In this document: positions 37,284 through 48,829 of the stretch, one piece after another
Layout of the letters: the number at the start of each line of letters is the position of its first letter
How positions within the stretch are numbered: the stretch's first letter is position 1
Source: Gigaspora margarita
Lineage: Eukaryota > Glomeromycota > Glomeromycetes > Diversisporales > Gigasporaceae
Reading direction: 5' to 3'
DNA length: 64,000 bases
NCBI GenBank assembly: GCA_009809945.1
Contig: WTPW01000021.1
Location: 162,595-226,594, forward strand
The notes under the pieces: model-generated
Seen by the model: only the letters and a program-made list of their open reading frames with translations
What the model was told of the DNA's origin: nothing
Databases searched by the model: none
Translations under genes and position numbers: made by a program

Positions 37284-38222
37284 GGTAGATATACCTAATT
37301 TGACGCAGTGCCTAATTTGACGCATCGATGATATCTTGCGAACTATCGGTCAGAATCACGTGATTTTGGTACCATTCTATTCGTCTCGCCGAGACGAGTC
37401 GAACAGTACCAAAACCACGCGATTCTGGTCGATATTTCGCAAGTTATCGCCATTTAACCAAAATTAGCTATCCAAGACAAATTTTAACATTAATATAAAA
37501 TAGCGAATAACGTTTGATAGATCGGTCCAATTGCGATGATTTTGCCACCAAAATGACCGCCGCAGTGAGACGGTTCCAACGAATCCAAAATCGCTAAATT
37601 CCAATCACGGGGTCACAAGGTCATTAGGGTTTTCGTATCATTTTTGATGAAAACAGATTAATTTAATTAATCGATTTTCATCAAAAATGATACGAAAACC
37701 CTAATGATCTTGTGACCCCGTGATTGGATTTTAGCGATTTTGGATTCGTTGGAACCGTCTCTCTGAGGCGGTCATTTTGGTGGCAAAACCATCGTAATTG
37801 GACCGATCTATCAAACGATATTCGCTATTTTATATTAATGTCAAAATTTGTCTTGGATAGCTAATTTTGGTTAAATAGTGATAACTTGCGAACTATCAAT
37901 CAGAATCGTGTGATTTTGGTACCGTTCGACTCGTCTCAGCGAGACGAATCGAATGGTACCAAAATCACGCGATTCTGATCGATAGTTCGCAAGATATCGT
38001 CAATGCGTCAAATTAGGAACATTGCATCAAATTAAGACCATATTTTTAAATAAATTTAATTAGCAATATTTTGCGACCCAGAGATCAGAATTAAACGAAT
38101 TTGACACCATTCGATTCGTCTTGATAGATGGATCGAATGTTACCAAAATCATCTGATTCTGATCGACATATCACGTGATATTCGTCGTAGAACTTAACTG
38201 CGTCAAATTAGGCATATCTACC
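37284..38222. mobile_element. TTAA-flanked 939-bp palindromic element
   Basis: The ends GGTAGATATACCTAATTTGA and the inverted GGTAGATATGCCTAATTTGA lie directly inside TTAA on both sides (37280-37283, 38223-38226), as in piggyBac or Kolobok-type insertions. The two halves are inverted copies around about 37660 (CAGATTAATTTAATTAATCG). Each half carries a strong hairpin built on GGTACCATTC and GTCTC/GAGAC (37336-37443, 37884-37995) and a module with ACCAAAATGACCGCC. GC content is higher than the surroundings. No ORF. Confidence 0.85.
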
Positions 38223-38229
38223 TTAATAT

Positions 38230-39660
38230 ATAAAAAAAGAAACTCATATATAATTTTTAACCAATTACAATTTATTCATTATATTAGTCAATCAGAATTA
38301 AGTATTTATTTCAAAATTTGGCATGGGTGTTGGTTTATACTGTCCTGCACTATATTTATTTTGAAATTAGAAGTTAGAGAACTATATAGTACAATTTTTA
38401 AAAAAGTATTTTTGTTAGTGCACTAAAGGTGATTTCTTAAGCAAATTTCTGAGCAATAAACAGTTTTTGACTAAATAAACATTTGGGTTTGGGTTTTTTG
38501 ATTGTGGATTAATTAATTATATGGGTCTAATGCATTATACAATAGAAGTTATCAAAAATATTCAAATCAATGTGGAAATAACAATTTTTTATAGTGAAAA
38601 TAATAGATATCTTATTTAATTATTTAATCATATCAATGGATTTTTGGAATTTACAATTAAAAATTTTAAAAATAGGTAATAGTGAATAATATTTGATCTA
38701 TTAGTCCCCTTTGATAAAAAAATTACCAAAATATTTGCCTCTATAAGACAATTTTAATAAACCCCAAATCTTCTATAACTCTTGCTACTGAACACTTGTA
38801 CCAACATATACACAAAAATTTTGAAGTAAAGTTATAATAAAAACAGTAAAAAAATCTAAAAAACATATAAAGCACATGGCAACTATCATTTAGGGATATA
38901 GTTAATTGAGTATCTGCTAGTAACTTCAGAGTTTACACTTACCAAACAAGAAATAGCACTTATTGTTTAGAGTAAAGTTTATAGACTACCTACTAACAAG
39001 TTCAGAGTTTATCACTCACTAGAAAGAAGTACTGGGCAGCTTTTTGTTGGATTTGAACTACATGGGAAGACCTACTCTCCTTTGTACAAGTAGTAACTAC
39101 TTGGTATTATTAGTTTTATTTTCTTGAAGAATTTTCAAAAAGTATGCTGTTTTTTGTACCTACTCCAAAATATCAATAGTATTTACACTAACCAAATTAA
39201 AAAAGCACCTACTATATTAGATATGATTGTTATGAGTGTTTTGAAACAAATAATATGGATTGACTTATGAGGTTCTTGGAGGAAACTACTGAAAAAGATT
39301 TTAGAATACTTATAATAAAAGTAATTGGGTCTTATATCAGCAAAAATATATATGTATAAACTTTTATAAGTTTTTACAGTATATAAGAAAATTTTAAACT
39401 TACATAAAAATTTAGTAAAATTATTGATAATTATGAAGATGGAATTAATAACAATAATGATGATGAAAATGAAGAAATATTTATTGCTAATATGGGAAGA
39501 AAAAGAATAGCGGGTACACAAAAAAGAGAATACTTGGAGAATCTTTTAATAAATAACTAATACAAGATTATATAGAATATATTTTATTAATTTAATATTT
39601 GCTTTATATAATTTTGATATATATTAATAAAATATAAATGCTTTATGCTCTATTATCTAT
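38230..39660. other. AT-rich stretch, no supported gene
   Basis: A plus-strand fragment at about 39420-39540 reads DNYEDGINNNNDDENEEIFI and GRKRIAGTQKREYLENLL, which looks coding in composition but lacks a start and any recognised domain; it may be a 3' exon remnant. Nothing else is supported. Confidence 0.35.
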
Positions 39661-39669
39661 AAATCATTT

Positions 39670-40766
39670 TTAAAATTTTGCAAAAAACTGTTTAAAGATT
39701 TCTATTTGCTCGCTATGCTGTTTTTGCTGAATCTCATTAGTTTGTGAATATTGATACTTAATAGTCTCAACAATTAGTTCCGTTTGCTTATCAATATGTA
39801 ATAAAATATCATCGACATATTTTCTTTTATCATCAGTACGGGTATTTTTTTTTCTTAAAATCAGTCTAATTTATTATTAAATAAAATAAAATAAATAAAT
39901 AAAATAAAATAAATAAATAAAATAAAATAAAATAAAAAATAAAATAAATAAATAAAGAATATAAAATAAAATAAATAAATAATAAATAATATAAATTTTA
40001 TTACTTCATTATTATTATTATTTGTATTATCAGATTTACAACATTTTATTCCACGAATTGAATTACTAGTAATTGGTGGGATAATGCTTGGATTATTCTT
40101 TAAATAAACCTCTATATCATTAAAAAACTCTCACTCTTGTTGAAAAGCTTGGATTCACATTTTTGCTGAATTGAATTTTTTGAATGTTCATTAAGATCGG
40201 GTTTGAAGTAGAGAATTGAATATTTGAAATAATATTATTCCACACATGGCCTCTTTCTCTTGGATCTTTTGCTTTCTGCAACACCTCATATTGTTTTCCT
40301 ACTTCTTCTATTAATAAGCAGATTTCTGATGAAGACCATCTATTGGATGTTTAAGGTAGAATTTGTATCTGAAGCTGAATCATTATCAGAAACTGTTTCT
40401 AAATTATTCTATGCTTTGATAAATAAATAATAAATAAAATTATTATATTATTATATGTATAAATAAATATGCAAATAACACCTCTTTGTAGTCAACAATG
40501 GCTTTATTTACAACTAATAGATTCATAAAAAATGGAGAGGCAGGATATTGTTGTTGGAATAACATATTATAATTGGTAAAGTTAGTAAATGGAGCAACAG
40601 GAGCTGCTGAAGTTGATTCTTCACCAGAATATTTTTGATAATTCACAGCACTTGCTTCTTGTTTAACAGTTGGCTTTGTTTTTTTATTCTTCACTTTTTT
40701 ATTTTTTATTTTTTTATTTTTTATTTTTGATGAATAATAAAAGAACTGCTCAAATATTGACTGCAA
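39670..40766 (-). pseudogene. Myb/SANT-like DNA-binding protein, broken
   Basis: Minus strand. A first exon (about 40766-40482) has a Lys/Asn-rich stretch and SPFFMNLLVVNKAIVDYKE. It is followed by a GT-AG intron ending TCAAAGCATAG (about 40412), then NNLETVSDNDSASDTNST. The Myb/SANT-like region reads RWSSSEICLLIEEVGKQYE, LQKAKDPRERGHVWNNIISN, with conserved W residues, then FFNDIEVYLKNNPSIIPPI after frame changes. A second intron (about 39856-40003) contains an AAATAAAAT microsatellite. The last exon reads DDKRKYVDDILLHIDKQTEL and a Gln-rich coil, and ends at 39670. No ATG opens the first exon and at least three frame shifts break it. Such proteins accompany Harbinger transposases, and a Harbinger pseudogene lies 9 kb away, in divergent orientation; a link is inference. 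Confidence 0.6.
39878..39990. repeat. AAAT/AAAAT microsatellite
   Basis: An uninterrupted run of AAATAAAATAAAATAAATA-type units inside the inferred intron of the Myb/SANT-like pseudogene. Confidence 0.85.
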
Positions 40767-40769
40767 TGT

Positions 40770-41600
40770 TTATTTCAATTGATTCTAATAAATGAGCACT
40801 ATTACGATCACTAATTAATCACATCGAAGATGATGCTTGAGAGAATTTTAATTATATCATAAATTACATATTCGAATTCTCATTAAAAATTTTATGTAAA
40901 TATAATTTTGCTTGAGTACCATTGATTACTTGCTAATCACATCCAGAATGACACTTGAGTGCACCCCAAGTCACCAATATTCATGCTTAAAAAAAATCTG
41001 ATTTAACTAACATTTAATTATCATTTATTAGAGCAATTTTAATTGCATATACGCATAGTCTACGCATATAGTCATATTTGGTTTAGCTTTTAAACAGACC
41101 AATTTTTTTAATTATACAAGTGGTTAAATACTAGTGACATTAAATTCAGAAGCATGACTTTAAAACCATAACTATATTTACCAACACGCACAAATATAAA
41201 CTTAAATATAGATAAGGTGTGATGAATTCATATGTGAAAAATAAATTATGATGAATTTATATGTGAAAAATAAAAAAATAATAAAGTCATGTGGACCAAG
41301 ATTTTATGAACAAATATCACTTTAAAATGCCGTCTAAACTATATACTAACATACATTTATTCATATTATAATAAGATGTTATATATAATGAAGTAAAATA
41401 AATAATAATATCGAATAAAAAAAATTGATAAATTATATAAGAAACAGTTAAGTAAATATCTGATATCTATATAATGTTTGATAATAGAAGAGCATAAAAA
41501 ATAACAATATAATTTATAATTCTAATCTCCAACACTACTACTGTACTAAGTGTATTTAATAAAGCTTATTTTACGCAGAGGACCAAGATTATGACAGCTA
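40770..41600. other. Intergenic region before LINE-B
   Basis: No gene. Bases 40890-40980 (TGACACTTGAGTGCACCCCA) resemble 49130-49190 (TAACACTTGAGAACACCCAA), in the same orientation, so a short dispersed motif block lies upstream of both the Myb/SANT-like and the Harbinger pseudogenes. Confidence 0.45.
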
Positions 41601-41622
41601 GACCCAATGTACAGGGCAGGCT

Positions 41623-42795
41623 ATGGTATCCTGCATAGCTGTGAGAACTGAGCTTAAAACGGTGAGCATTTCTATAGAAGACAACTACAATACTTCAGAT
41701 ATCATATCTTCATCTCCTTCTAAAGTACAACCTTTCTTTCATACCTCTTTGCCATTAACTAACACTATCTTCAACAACTATTCAATATCAGAAACTTATG
41801 ATAAAACTATATTTATAAAAGATTTTAGTGATAAAAAAATTAAAATTCCTACAAACTCTTTAACTAATAGAAACTATAATGACCCAAGGGATAGTTCTTT
41901 TGAGTTATTTAACCCTACAACATGCTATAATAAATTCCTTTATTATTATAGACTACAAGCTTTACCCTCTTTACAAACTGTAGGCACCTTTTTGCAATAT
42001 ATACTAGAATACTACTCTATGTTTTATTCAAACCAATATATCAAAATTTCTGTCAAACTACATCCTCAAATTGACTACTTTTTCACAGAAGCATATATTT
42101 ATCTTCTATATGAAAATCTAGTTCTAGGTCACTTTATACTTTCAACTTTTGGAGAGCTACTAACCTTCTGTAATATAGAGCTCAAATCATTCAATAATAA
42201 TTTTCAAATACCAATTTTTACCAATAATCCTTTTTTTATATCATCTAATTCACAACTACACAAAATTCCAAACCTTAATACCAATACAACCTCTATAACC
42301 AATACTCAAACAATTATACACAACTCAAACACACCATACATACTAAATAAAACTATAATAATTGAATCTGAATATATTTCTATTCCTATAAAGATAGGCT
42401 CACTTAATAAAAATGGTCTTTTACAACCTACAAAAAAACTCCTTATTAAAGAAACTCTAAGTCAAAACCAATATGATATTTTTAGTCTTTCAGAGACTCA
42501 CTTAACTCAAAAAGATGGAAAATTTCTAAATAACAAGATCAAAAACTATACTAGCTTTTGGAGCTCTTTTTCCAACCCACATCAAACTGGTATAAGACTT
42601 TTTATTCACAACAAAATCTCCAAATATATTGCACGTACTCACAATTTTAATGGCCATATAATAGGTTTTGACCTACATTTCAAAAATACTCCTATTAGAT
42701 TACTTCAAATTTATATTCCTACTACTGAGAAAAAACAACTTCGAAAAGAAATACAAGAACAAATCATCACATTATATCAAAATTCTAAATATTGA
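41623..42795 (+). CDS. LINE-B N-terminal extension and endonuclease domain
   Basis: A 390-codon open frame from an ATG. Residues 1-255 form an unusual extension: Ser/Thr/Asn-rich, with a more structured part (KFLYYYRLQALPSLQTVGTF, about residues 104-123, and LLYENLVLGHFILSTFGELL, about 161-180). The endonuclease/exonuclease/phosphatase fold begins at IPIKIGSLNKNGLLQ (about 254-268), with the metal-binding Glu in SLSETHLTQ (about 288-296). A TGA stops the frame at 42793-42795 just before YIIMGDFNS, the next catalytic block, so the domain is cut by what looks like a point mutation. The extension has no family I recognise; it may represent a fused ORF1 function. Confidence 0.75.
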   Translation: MVSCIAVRTELKTVSISIEDNYNTSDIISSSPSKVQPFFHTSLPLTNTIFNNYSISETYDKTIFIKDFSDKKIKIPTNSLTNRNYNDPRDSSFELFNPTTCYNKFLYYYRLQALPSLQTVGTFLQYILEYYSMFYSNQYIKISVKLHPQIDYFFTEAYIYLLYENLVLGHFILSTFGELLTFCNIELKSFNNNFQIPIFTNNPFFISSNSQLHKIPNLNTNTTSITNTQTIIHNSNTPYILNKTIIIESEYISIPIKIGSLNKNGLLQPTKKLLIKETLSQNQYDIFSLSETHLTQKDGKFLNNKIKNYTSFWSSFSNPHQTGIRLFIHNKISKYIARTHNFNGHIIGFDLHFKNTPIRLLQIYIPTTEKKQLRKEIQEQIITLYQNSKY

Positions 42796-45350
42796 TACAT
42801 AATTATGGGAGACTTTAATAGCATTTCCAATTCCTGAATTGATCGATCTCCTTCTAAAAAGACCTCAGTTCCTGAAACTCAACTTATTAAATTTCTTATT
42901 AGTCACCAATATAAAGATATCTACCGTCTTTTCTTTCCTAATACTCAAAATTTCACATTTTAACACTCAAATATTCAAAGCAGAATAGACCAGATCTGGA
43001 CTAATCTGAGTATTACAAATATAGATTATACAGATATTCTTCCAAATAATATTTTTAAATCAGATCACAATACAATCACACTAGAAATACCTGTTATAAT
43101 CAACAAACCCAAGCCATGCAAACAACATAAAAGGAAAAAATTTTTCTGGAAAAACTGTACCAGAGAAAATCTAGAAAATTATGCAAATCAAACTACACTA
43201 AATTTGCAAAAACTACATACACAAATAGATCAAATAACTAACCAAAACTAGCTCAACAAATTCTGGAATAAACTTCAAAAAACTCTAATTAAAGCTTCTA
43301 CCAAACACATTCCCTTTCACAAAATTAATACTATTAAAGAAAATAAAAAAACTTCTTCATCAAAACAAACTCCTCTCTTTTATAGATTTAAAGAAATTCA
43401 ATATCTCAAACATCATATTTCCTCTTCTAACTTTCCCCCACTCTGTAAAAAATATATATTACAATATACTGATTGCTTACTTCAACTACCAATATCTACT
43501 TTATCACAAATTAAAGAAGAATTTCAGCAAATTAAGACTGCTCTTAAAATCTAACAACAACAAACTATCTACAAAGAAATTTAACAAAAATCGAAAACTG
43601 TAATCAATCCTTTTTAGAAACCCCAAAATTTTTCTATAAAAAGATTCTTGAAAAATACAATAATATACATATCGATAGACTATCTATTGAAGATCACTTC
43701 TTACAGAACAAAATGAAATCCTTAATGCAATCCATAATCACTTACTGAATACTTCAAAGAAAAACCTCTTCAACCAATTCTACCCTCCTTTTATGAAGCA
43801 CATCCTGAGTATGAAGAATACTATTATAACTTATTTCAAGATATCACTGATCAAGAATGGCAAGATATCTTAACCAATCTTCCAAATCAAAAAGCAGCAG
43901 GTCCCTCTAAAATCTACTATGAACACATCAAATACGCTAGTTACAAAGCACAAACACTCTTTAAAAAATTTTTTAACAAATGCTTTCAACTTCAAAAAGT
44001 TTCTATAGATTGGAAATTCTCTAATATTTTTCTTATTCCAAAAAAATCCAATTGGAATTTTACTCTAAATCAAGTTCACCCAATTTCTATTATTGAACCT
44101 TTCAAAAAAACCTTTACCAAAATTTTTACTAAATGACTTGATCAAATTATCTCTAACAACAATCTTCTATCTGGTCTAAATTTTGCTGCCTCAAAAAATT
44201 CTTCTACTTACATCCCTATACAAATTCTTCATAATACTATTGAACACGATAAAATATACAATAAAGAAGCTTGGATTCTTTTTCAAGATATGTCTAAAGC
44301 ATTTGACAAAATCAATATCTCATGCCTTCAAGATACCTGTAAAAGAATTGGTATTTCTAGTTCAGGTATCAATCTAATTACTGAACTACACTCATCAAGA
44401 CAAGCAAGACTTATTACTGCTCATGGTCTTACTTCTCCTATTAACATCCATTCAGGAATAGAACAAGGAGAGATCTACTCTCCTTTACTTTGAAAAATTT
44501 ACTATGACCCAATTCTTACCTTTATTCATCAAAAATACCAAAACCATTTACTCAAAATTGCAGCACAATCCCCTCTTGATATAATTACCAATACTACTAC
44601 TACTAGTACTTCAATTCTACCATTAGCTTATATGGATGACACAACATGGCTTTGTGAAAGCTCTGAAACTATGCAAAATATTCTCAATGACACTTCTGAA
44701 CTCTATAAAATTAACAATATAGAAGTCAACCCCACAAAATTTGATTTACTTCATATTCGACCTAAATCCCACAAATCACAAATAACTCCTCTGTTATTCA
44801 ATGATCAACCCATCTTACCTAGAAATTCCAATGATATTATTAGATACTTAGGTATTTACTTTGATGGAAATGGTTCAACCAAACCAACATTTGATGCAAT
44901 TGTTAACAAAATTGAAAACTTTATCCAACAAATAAAATACAAAAAACTTATACTTTACAAATCTCTTCATTTTTTAATCTTATACTTCAACCCTCTATTA
45001 AATATCTTCTACAAGTGTGTATCATTCACAATAATCTCCAAACCAAATTATCTCGTCTCTTTACTATTCAGACCAAAAAAATGCTATCTCTTGCCAAAAA
45101 CACCAATAATATAGTTCTTACTAATCCTATAACATTTAATTTACCAACCCTTAACAATTTAATTCAAAAAACAAGTTCTGCTAATATTGAATGTATTTTT
45201 AACTCTGTCCAATTCTTAAAAATATTGTTATTATCCATATTAAATCTTGGCTCACCAAAGCATGGTCACCGGACCTTACTCAAAACTTACTTACTACTCA
45301 TAGTCGTAAAACTAAAAACTTTATATTCATCTTTCAACTCTCACAATTAG
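42796..45350 (+). pseudogene. LINE-B reverse transcriptase region, broken
   Basis: It continues the LINE protein after the stop: IIMGDFNSISNS and RIDQIWTNLSITN complete the endonuclease, followed by a Lys-rich linker. The RT domain has NQKAAGPSKIYYEHIKYA, WKFSNIFLIPKK, EAWILFQDMSKAFDKINI (block A, 44270-44320), SGIEQGEIYSPLL (44450-44493) and LAYMDDTTWL (catalytic YMDD at 44629-44640), then IRYLGIYFDGNG. Stops at 42837, 44134-44136 and 44493 are mostly TGA; the last falls where related RTs have Trp. Frame shifts near 43700-43800 and past 45000 also break it. Confidence 0.8.
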
Positions 45351-47440
45351 CCAAAAATAATATTATATTATCAAATCTTTATCTTAATTCTTATCATCCA
45401 GATTTCTTTTCTAATATACATTTAATTTATGATATACTTCCTTCAAATCCACAAACCTCTATAATTAATAGTTTGAGAAATAACCAGTTACTATTCATTG
45501 AACAAATTACAACTGCAAACAATAAATATATTCTACCATGGAATAATATTTATTTGCATACCAATAAACCTACTAAAGGTTATCAACCTTTATGGTTCCC
45601 CAACATTCTCGATTTTATACAAGATAATACAATTGTAACTATCTGGCCTCATCTTAGCCTACCTTTGATTAACTCCTTTATTAATACAACATATCTTCTT
45701 TCTCTTTTAATAACCTCTGATTCTTTTTCACTTATACAAATACACTATATCTCTAACAATAATCTTTATCTATCACATCAAGCTTCTCTATTAAAAACTA
45801 CAACATATAAAATAATTTTTTCAGATTGGTATTGGTTGGATTTGTGAAAACAATACTTCTATTAAATTTAATGCAGCTACTACCTCATATCCTGATACAA
45901 CACGTACTGAACTTGAGGCAATTATTTCTCTTCTTCTTGCAACTCCTAGTAATATCCATATAAATATTTATTTAGACAACAATACTGCAATTAAAAATCT
46001 AAAACAAACACACTTCTTTAAACCTATACAAAACAAAAATTGGGATATTATATCTATTATTAATCAAATCAAATCTATTAAAAACATTTCATTCACTCTA
46101 CACAAAATCAAATTACATACTAACCTCCTTCATAACCAAGCAGACTTACTTGCAAAATATGGAACTAGCAAACCAATACTTAAAATTACCCATACTTTTC
46201 TAAACCTCCCAACGTATTTTCTATGGAAAAATCATCTTATTCCTTTCAAAATACAAACTTTTATCAAAAATATATATACTATACAAGAACTATATTCCTG
46301 GTCTACTCTTAAAATTTTTAAAAACATAACTAAAATCAATTGGATACTATGTTTTGATATCCTAAACACACTTGAACACAATCACTCTAAATACTCTTTT
46401 AGAATTAAAATTTTAACTAATAATCTTCCAACTATGGAAAATCTTCATATTCGCTATCCTTAGGGGGCATCCATAAATAACGTTATGTACCCCTACATAG
46501 TAGCTCTTGACCCCCCCCCCCTCTACTATATAAAAAAAATTTTAAAAATCCGTATGTTTATATATATAATTTTACAAAAACTTGAATAAATAATGACCCA
46601 GTGATCCAATCTGGATGAGTTTGGTACCATTCGATTCGTCTCTATGAGACGAATCCAATGGTACCAAAATCATTTCATTTGGATNACNGNNTCACGTTTT
46701 ATTNANGAAATACTNTTGNTTTTATAGTAATTTTATAAGAAAACATAATAACCAATAGTATTTCGTTAATAAAACGTGATCCAGTGATCCAAATCTAATG
46801 AAATTGGTACCATTCGATTCCTCCCCTCGAGACGGTTCGAATGGTACCAAAATCATCCAATTTGGACCACTGGATCAAGTTTTAGACAAATTTTTATAAA
46901 AAAATTGCGTTATGTTGAGGGGGACCCCCCCTACATATTGGAAAATCGTTATATTTTGGGGGACCCCCCCCCCCTCAAGCATAACGTTATTTATGGATGC
47001 CCCTTTATCTATATTCTACATCAAAATGTTCTCACTGCCCAAATACTAAAGATACTTTACATCTACTTCTTTGCCCAAACAATAACAATAATATTTAGCA
47101 ATCTATAATTTGTATAATTACTGATACACTTACTTCTCTCAAATTACTACTGCATCTCCAACTACAATACTCAATATTCTTCTTTACTCTACTCTCAATA
47201 TATCTAGTCCACAATATGATCTTATTCTATACTATATTATTGGAATTTACTCCTCTAATATTTTTTGAAAATATTAAATTACTTATTGCAAAACATACTA
47301 AATTATTCCTTACTACTTTGTCTAATAATTTTTTAGATTGGTTTCAAGATATTATTTGGTCTTCACGAAACATTTCTCAACATCATTGGGAACATGCTCA
47401 CAATATTACCTCAAAAATGAAAAAATGAAATATTTTTTTC
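45350..47440 (+). pseudogene. LINE-B RNase H and C-terminal zinc region, split
   Basis: After a weakly recognisable connection (45473-45845), the RNase H domain reads FGWICENNTSIKFNAATTS-like sequence, then TRTELEAIISLLLATPS and INIYLDNNTAIKNLKQ (about 45840-46010), with the Glu and second Asp of the active site, and LHNQADLLAKYGTS (about 46125-46170). Reading runs to MENLHIRYP, is cut by the MITE at 46463-47004, and resumes with LYLYSTSKCSHCPNTKDTLH and LLLCPN, a C-x2-C-x8-H-x4-C knuckle. A last open piece ends with DIIWSSRNISQHHWEHAHNI (47428). Confidence 0.7.
46463..47004. mobile_element. TTA-flanked MITE inside LINE-B
   Basis: The ends are GGGGGCATCCATAAATAACG on the left and the inverted AGGGGCATCCATAAATAACG on the right, with TTA on both sides (46460-46462, 47005-47007). 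Removing it rejoins the LINE frame (RYP to LYLY). It contains runs of 10 C and 9 C near its ends, two hairpins built on TTGGTACCATTCGATTC and GAGACGAATC (46597-46690, 46788-46875), and several N bases. The 3-bp TTA target suits PIF/Harbinger-type MITEs, but this is not proven. Confidence 0.8.
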
Positions 47441-47640
47441 CAAATATATCCTATACAACAACTATACTCTCATCAAATATATCTCATATAGATTTTTCTC
47501 CTTTTATAGAAAAATGGTTTCTACAAGGTTTTTCTCTAACAAACTGTATACACTAATGCTATTGGCATATACTTTAGGCTTCCTCCAACCTATTCTAGCT
47601 ATTCAATTAATCTGTAATAATTAATTATAGCATTTATAGA

Positions 47641-47866
47641 AAATAGGGGGTATAATGTCACATTGGGTGCCTGTTTCACAGCAACACAAATGTAGTTCTG
47701 AAATCTTTAAATGTAAACCTTTTGTTTTTACTTAAATAAAGTTTCAACTATGGCATTTTTACTTAAAAAAAAAAAAAATAAAACTAATTTTATCACAATC
47801 TTAAGAATTCTATAAATATTTAAAAACAAAATTGTTAGTTATTTAAGTTTGTATACATTTTTCATA
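47641..47866. other. Short intergenic stretch with A tract
   Basis: It includes the AATAAA at about 47742 and an A run at 47766-47780, possibly the 3' end of LINE-B. Nothing else is seen. Confidence 0.45.
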
Positions 47867-48811
47867 CTATTTTTCTACCTCCTTCTTTGAATCATTGCCA
47901 CCATCTTGATTAATATATTCACCATACCCTACTAACTCAAGGTCAACTTCATTTTCATAATTCTTTAGCTTATAATAGCTTGCTTCATCATTAAGTCCAA
48001 TAAGTTGTATCTTCTACACAATATAAGGACTAAGCATTAGATTTCCTTCCGTAATTTTATCATATACTGTGCTGCTACTAACTTGTTTTCTATTTTTCAT
48101 TTTAAAGCTATGATTAAGATCAATTCCTTGTTTCTCACTTCTTATTAAATAAAACTTATCGCAATATCTATAATGTGAGTTGCCTTAATGAACTATTTTT
48201 GCATTAAAATGTTCAAGTTCACAATCAATCTGTTTTTGTATTTCATCATCTGTGGGCCTAAACTTACTACCTATTTTACTAAATTTGATTGCATTTTTTT
48301 TAGAATTGCTTTCTGTTATATTTGCATTTAAAGTAATTTCTTTGCCTTCTAACAGTTTTGATATTTCTTGTTTATATTTTACAGATTTCCATACAAAAAA
48401 TGGTTGCATTACACTATCAAATTTTTCTCTCATCAAAAAGTTGTCATCTTTTTTAATAGATACATAGTCACCTTCTACTTCTGATTTTAAACTTCTTAAA
48501 CGTTCTATAATTTTATTAGTGTCTATATTATTATCATCTAATATATCTGAATATTTATATGCATATGAAAATACCCATTGCTTGAATGCAGTTGTGGCCT
48601 TTTTAAAATGTTTTTTTATAATATTGGTTCCTATTGTTAGCTCCAGTTTTTCAATACATTTTTTCAATTCATCATTCTTTATTTCAATAAAGTTTTGTGA
48701 ATTGATGTCTGAAATATATTTAGAAAGCCTTACTTGATCATTATAATCTTGTATATGGTCAACTTTATAATTAGAATTACTTTTCTTAATTATATTATAA
48801 ATTGATAGCAA
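47867..48811 (-). pseudogene. Unrecognised protein gene with two in-frame stops
   Basis: One reading frame of 315 codons on the minus strand. The first 208 are open (48185-48811), then a TAA, then GNSHYRYCDKFYLIRSEKQG to LMLSPYIV, a TAG where a Trp would fit, then KIQLIGLNDEASYYKLK and DLELVGYGEYINQDGGNDS to a final TAG at 47867. There is no frame shift, so the decay is by point mutation only. The N-terminal part is helical and charged; no ATG opens it (the upstream in-frame codon is a stop), so an upstream exon or start is missing. I do not recognise a domain; the LSPY-W-IQL and DLELVGYGxY pattern feels like an expanded family of mycorrhizal fungi, from memory only. Confidence 0.5.
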
Positions 48812-48829
48812 TATGTTTCAAATTTTCTA

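Larger units (their letters stand above)
41600..47640 (+). mobile_element. LINE retrotransposon LINE-B
   Basis: A second LINE, distinct from LINE-A: its codons are T/C-rich on the coding strand, its catalytic box is YMDD rather than YADD, and only one coding unit is seen. It carries endonuclease, reverse transcriptase, RNase H and a terminal zinc knuckle in order and is interrupted by a MITE at 46463-47004. I could not find a target-site duplication. The A-rich run at 47766-47780 may be its tail, but a gap of about 120 bp of unassigned sequence precedes it. Confidence 0.75.
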
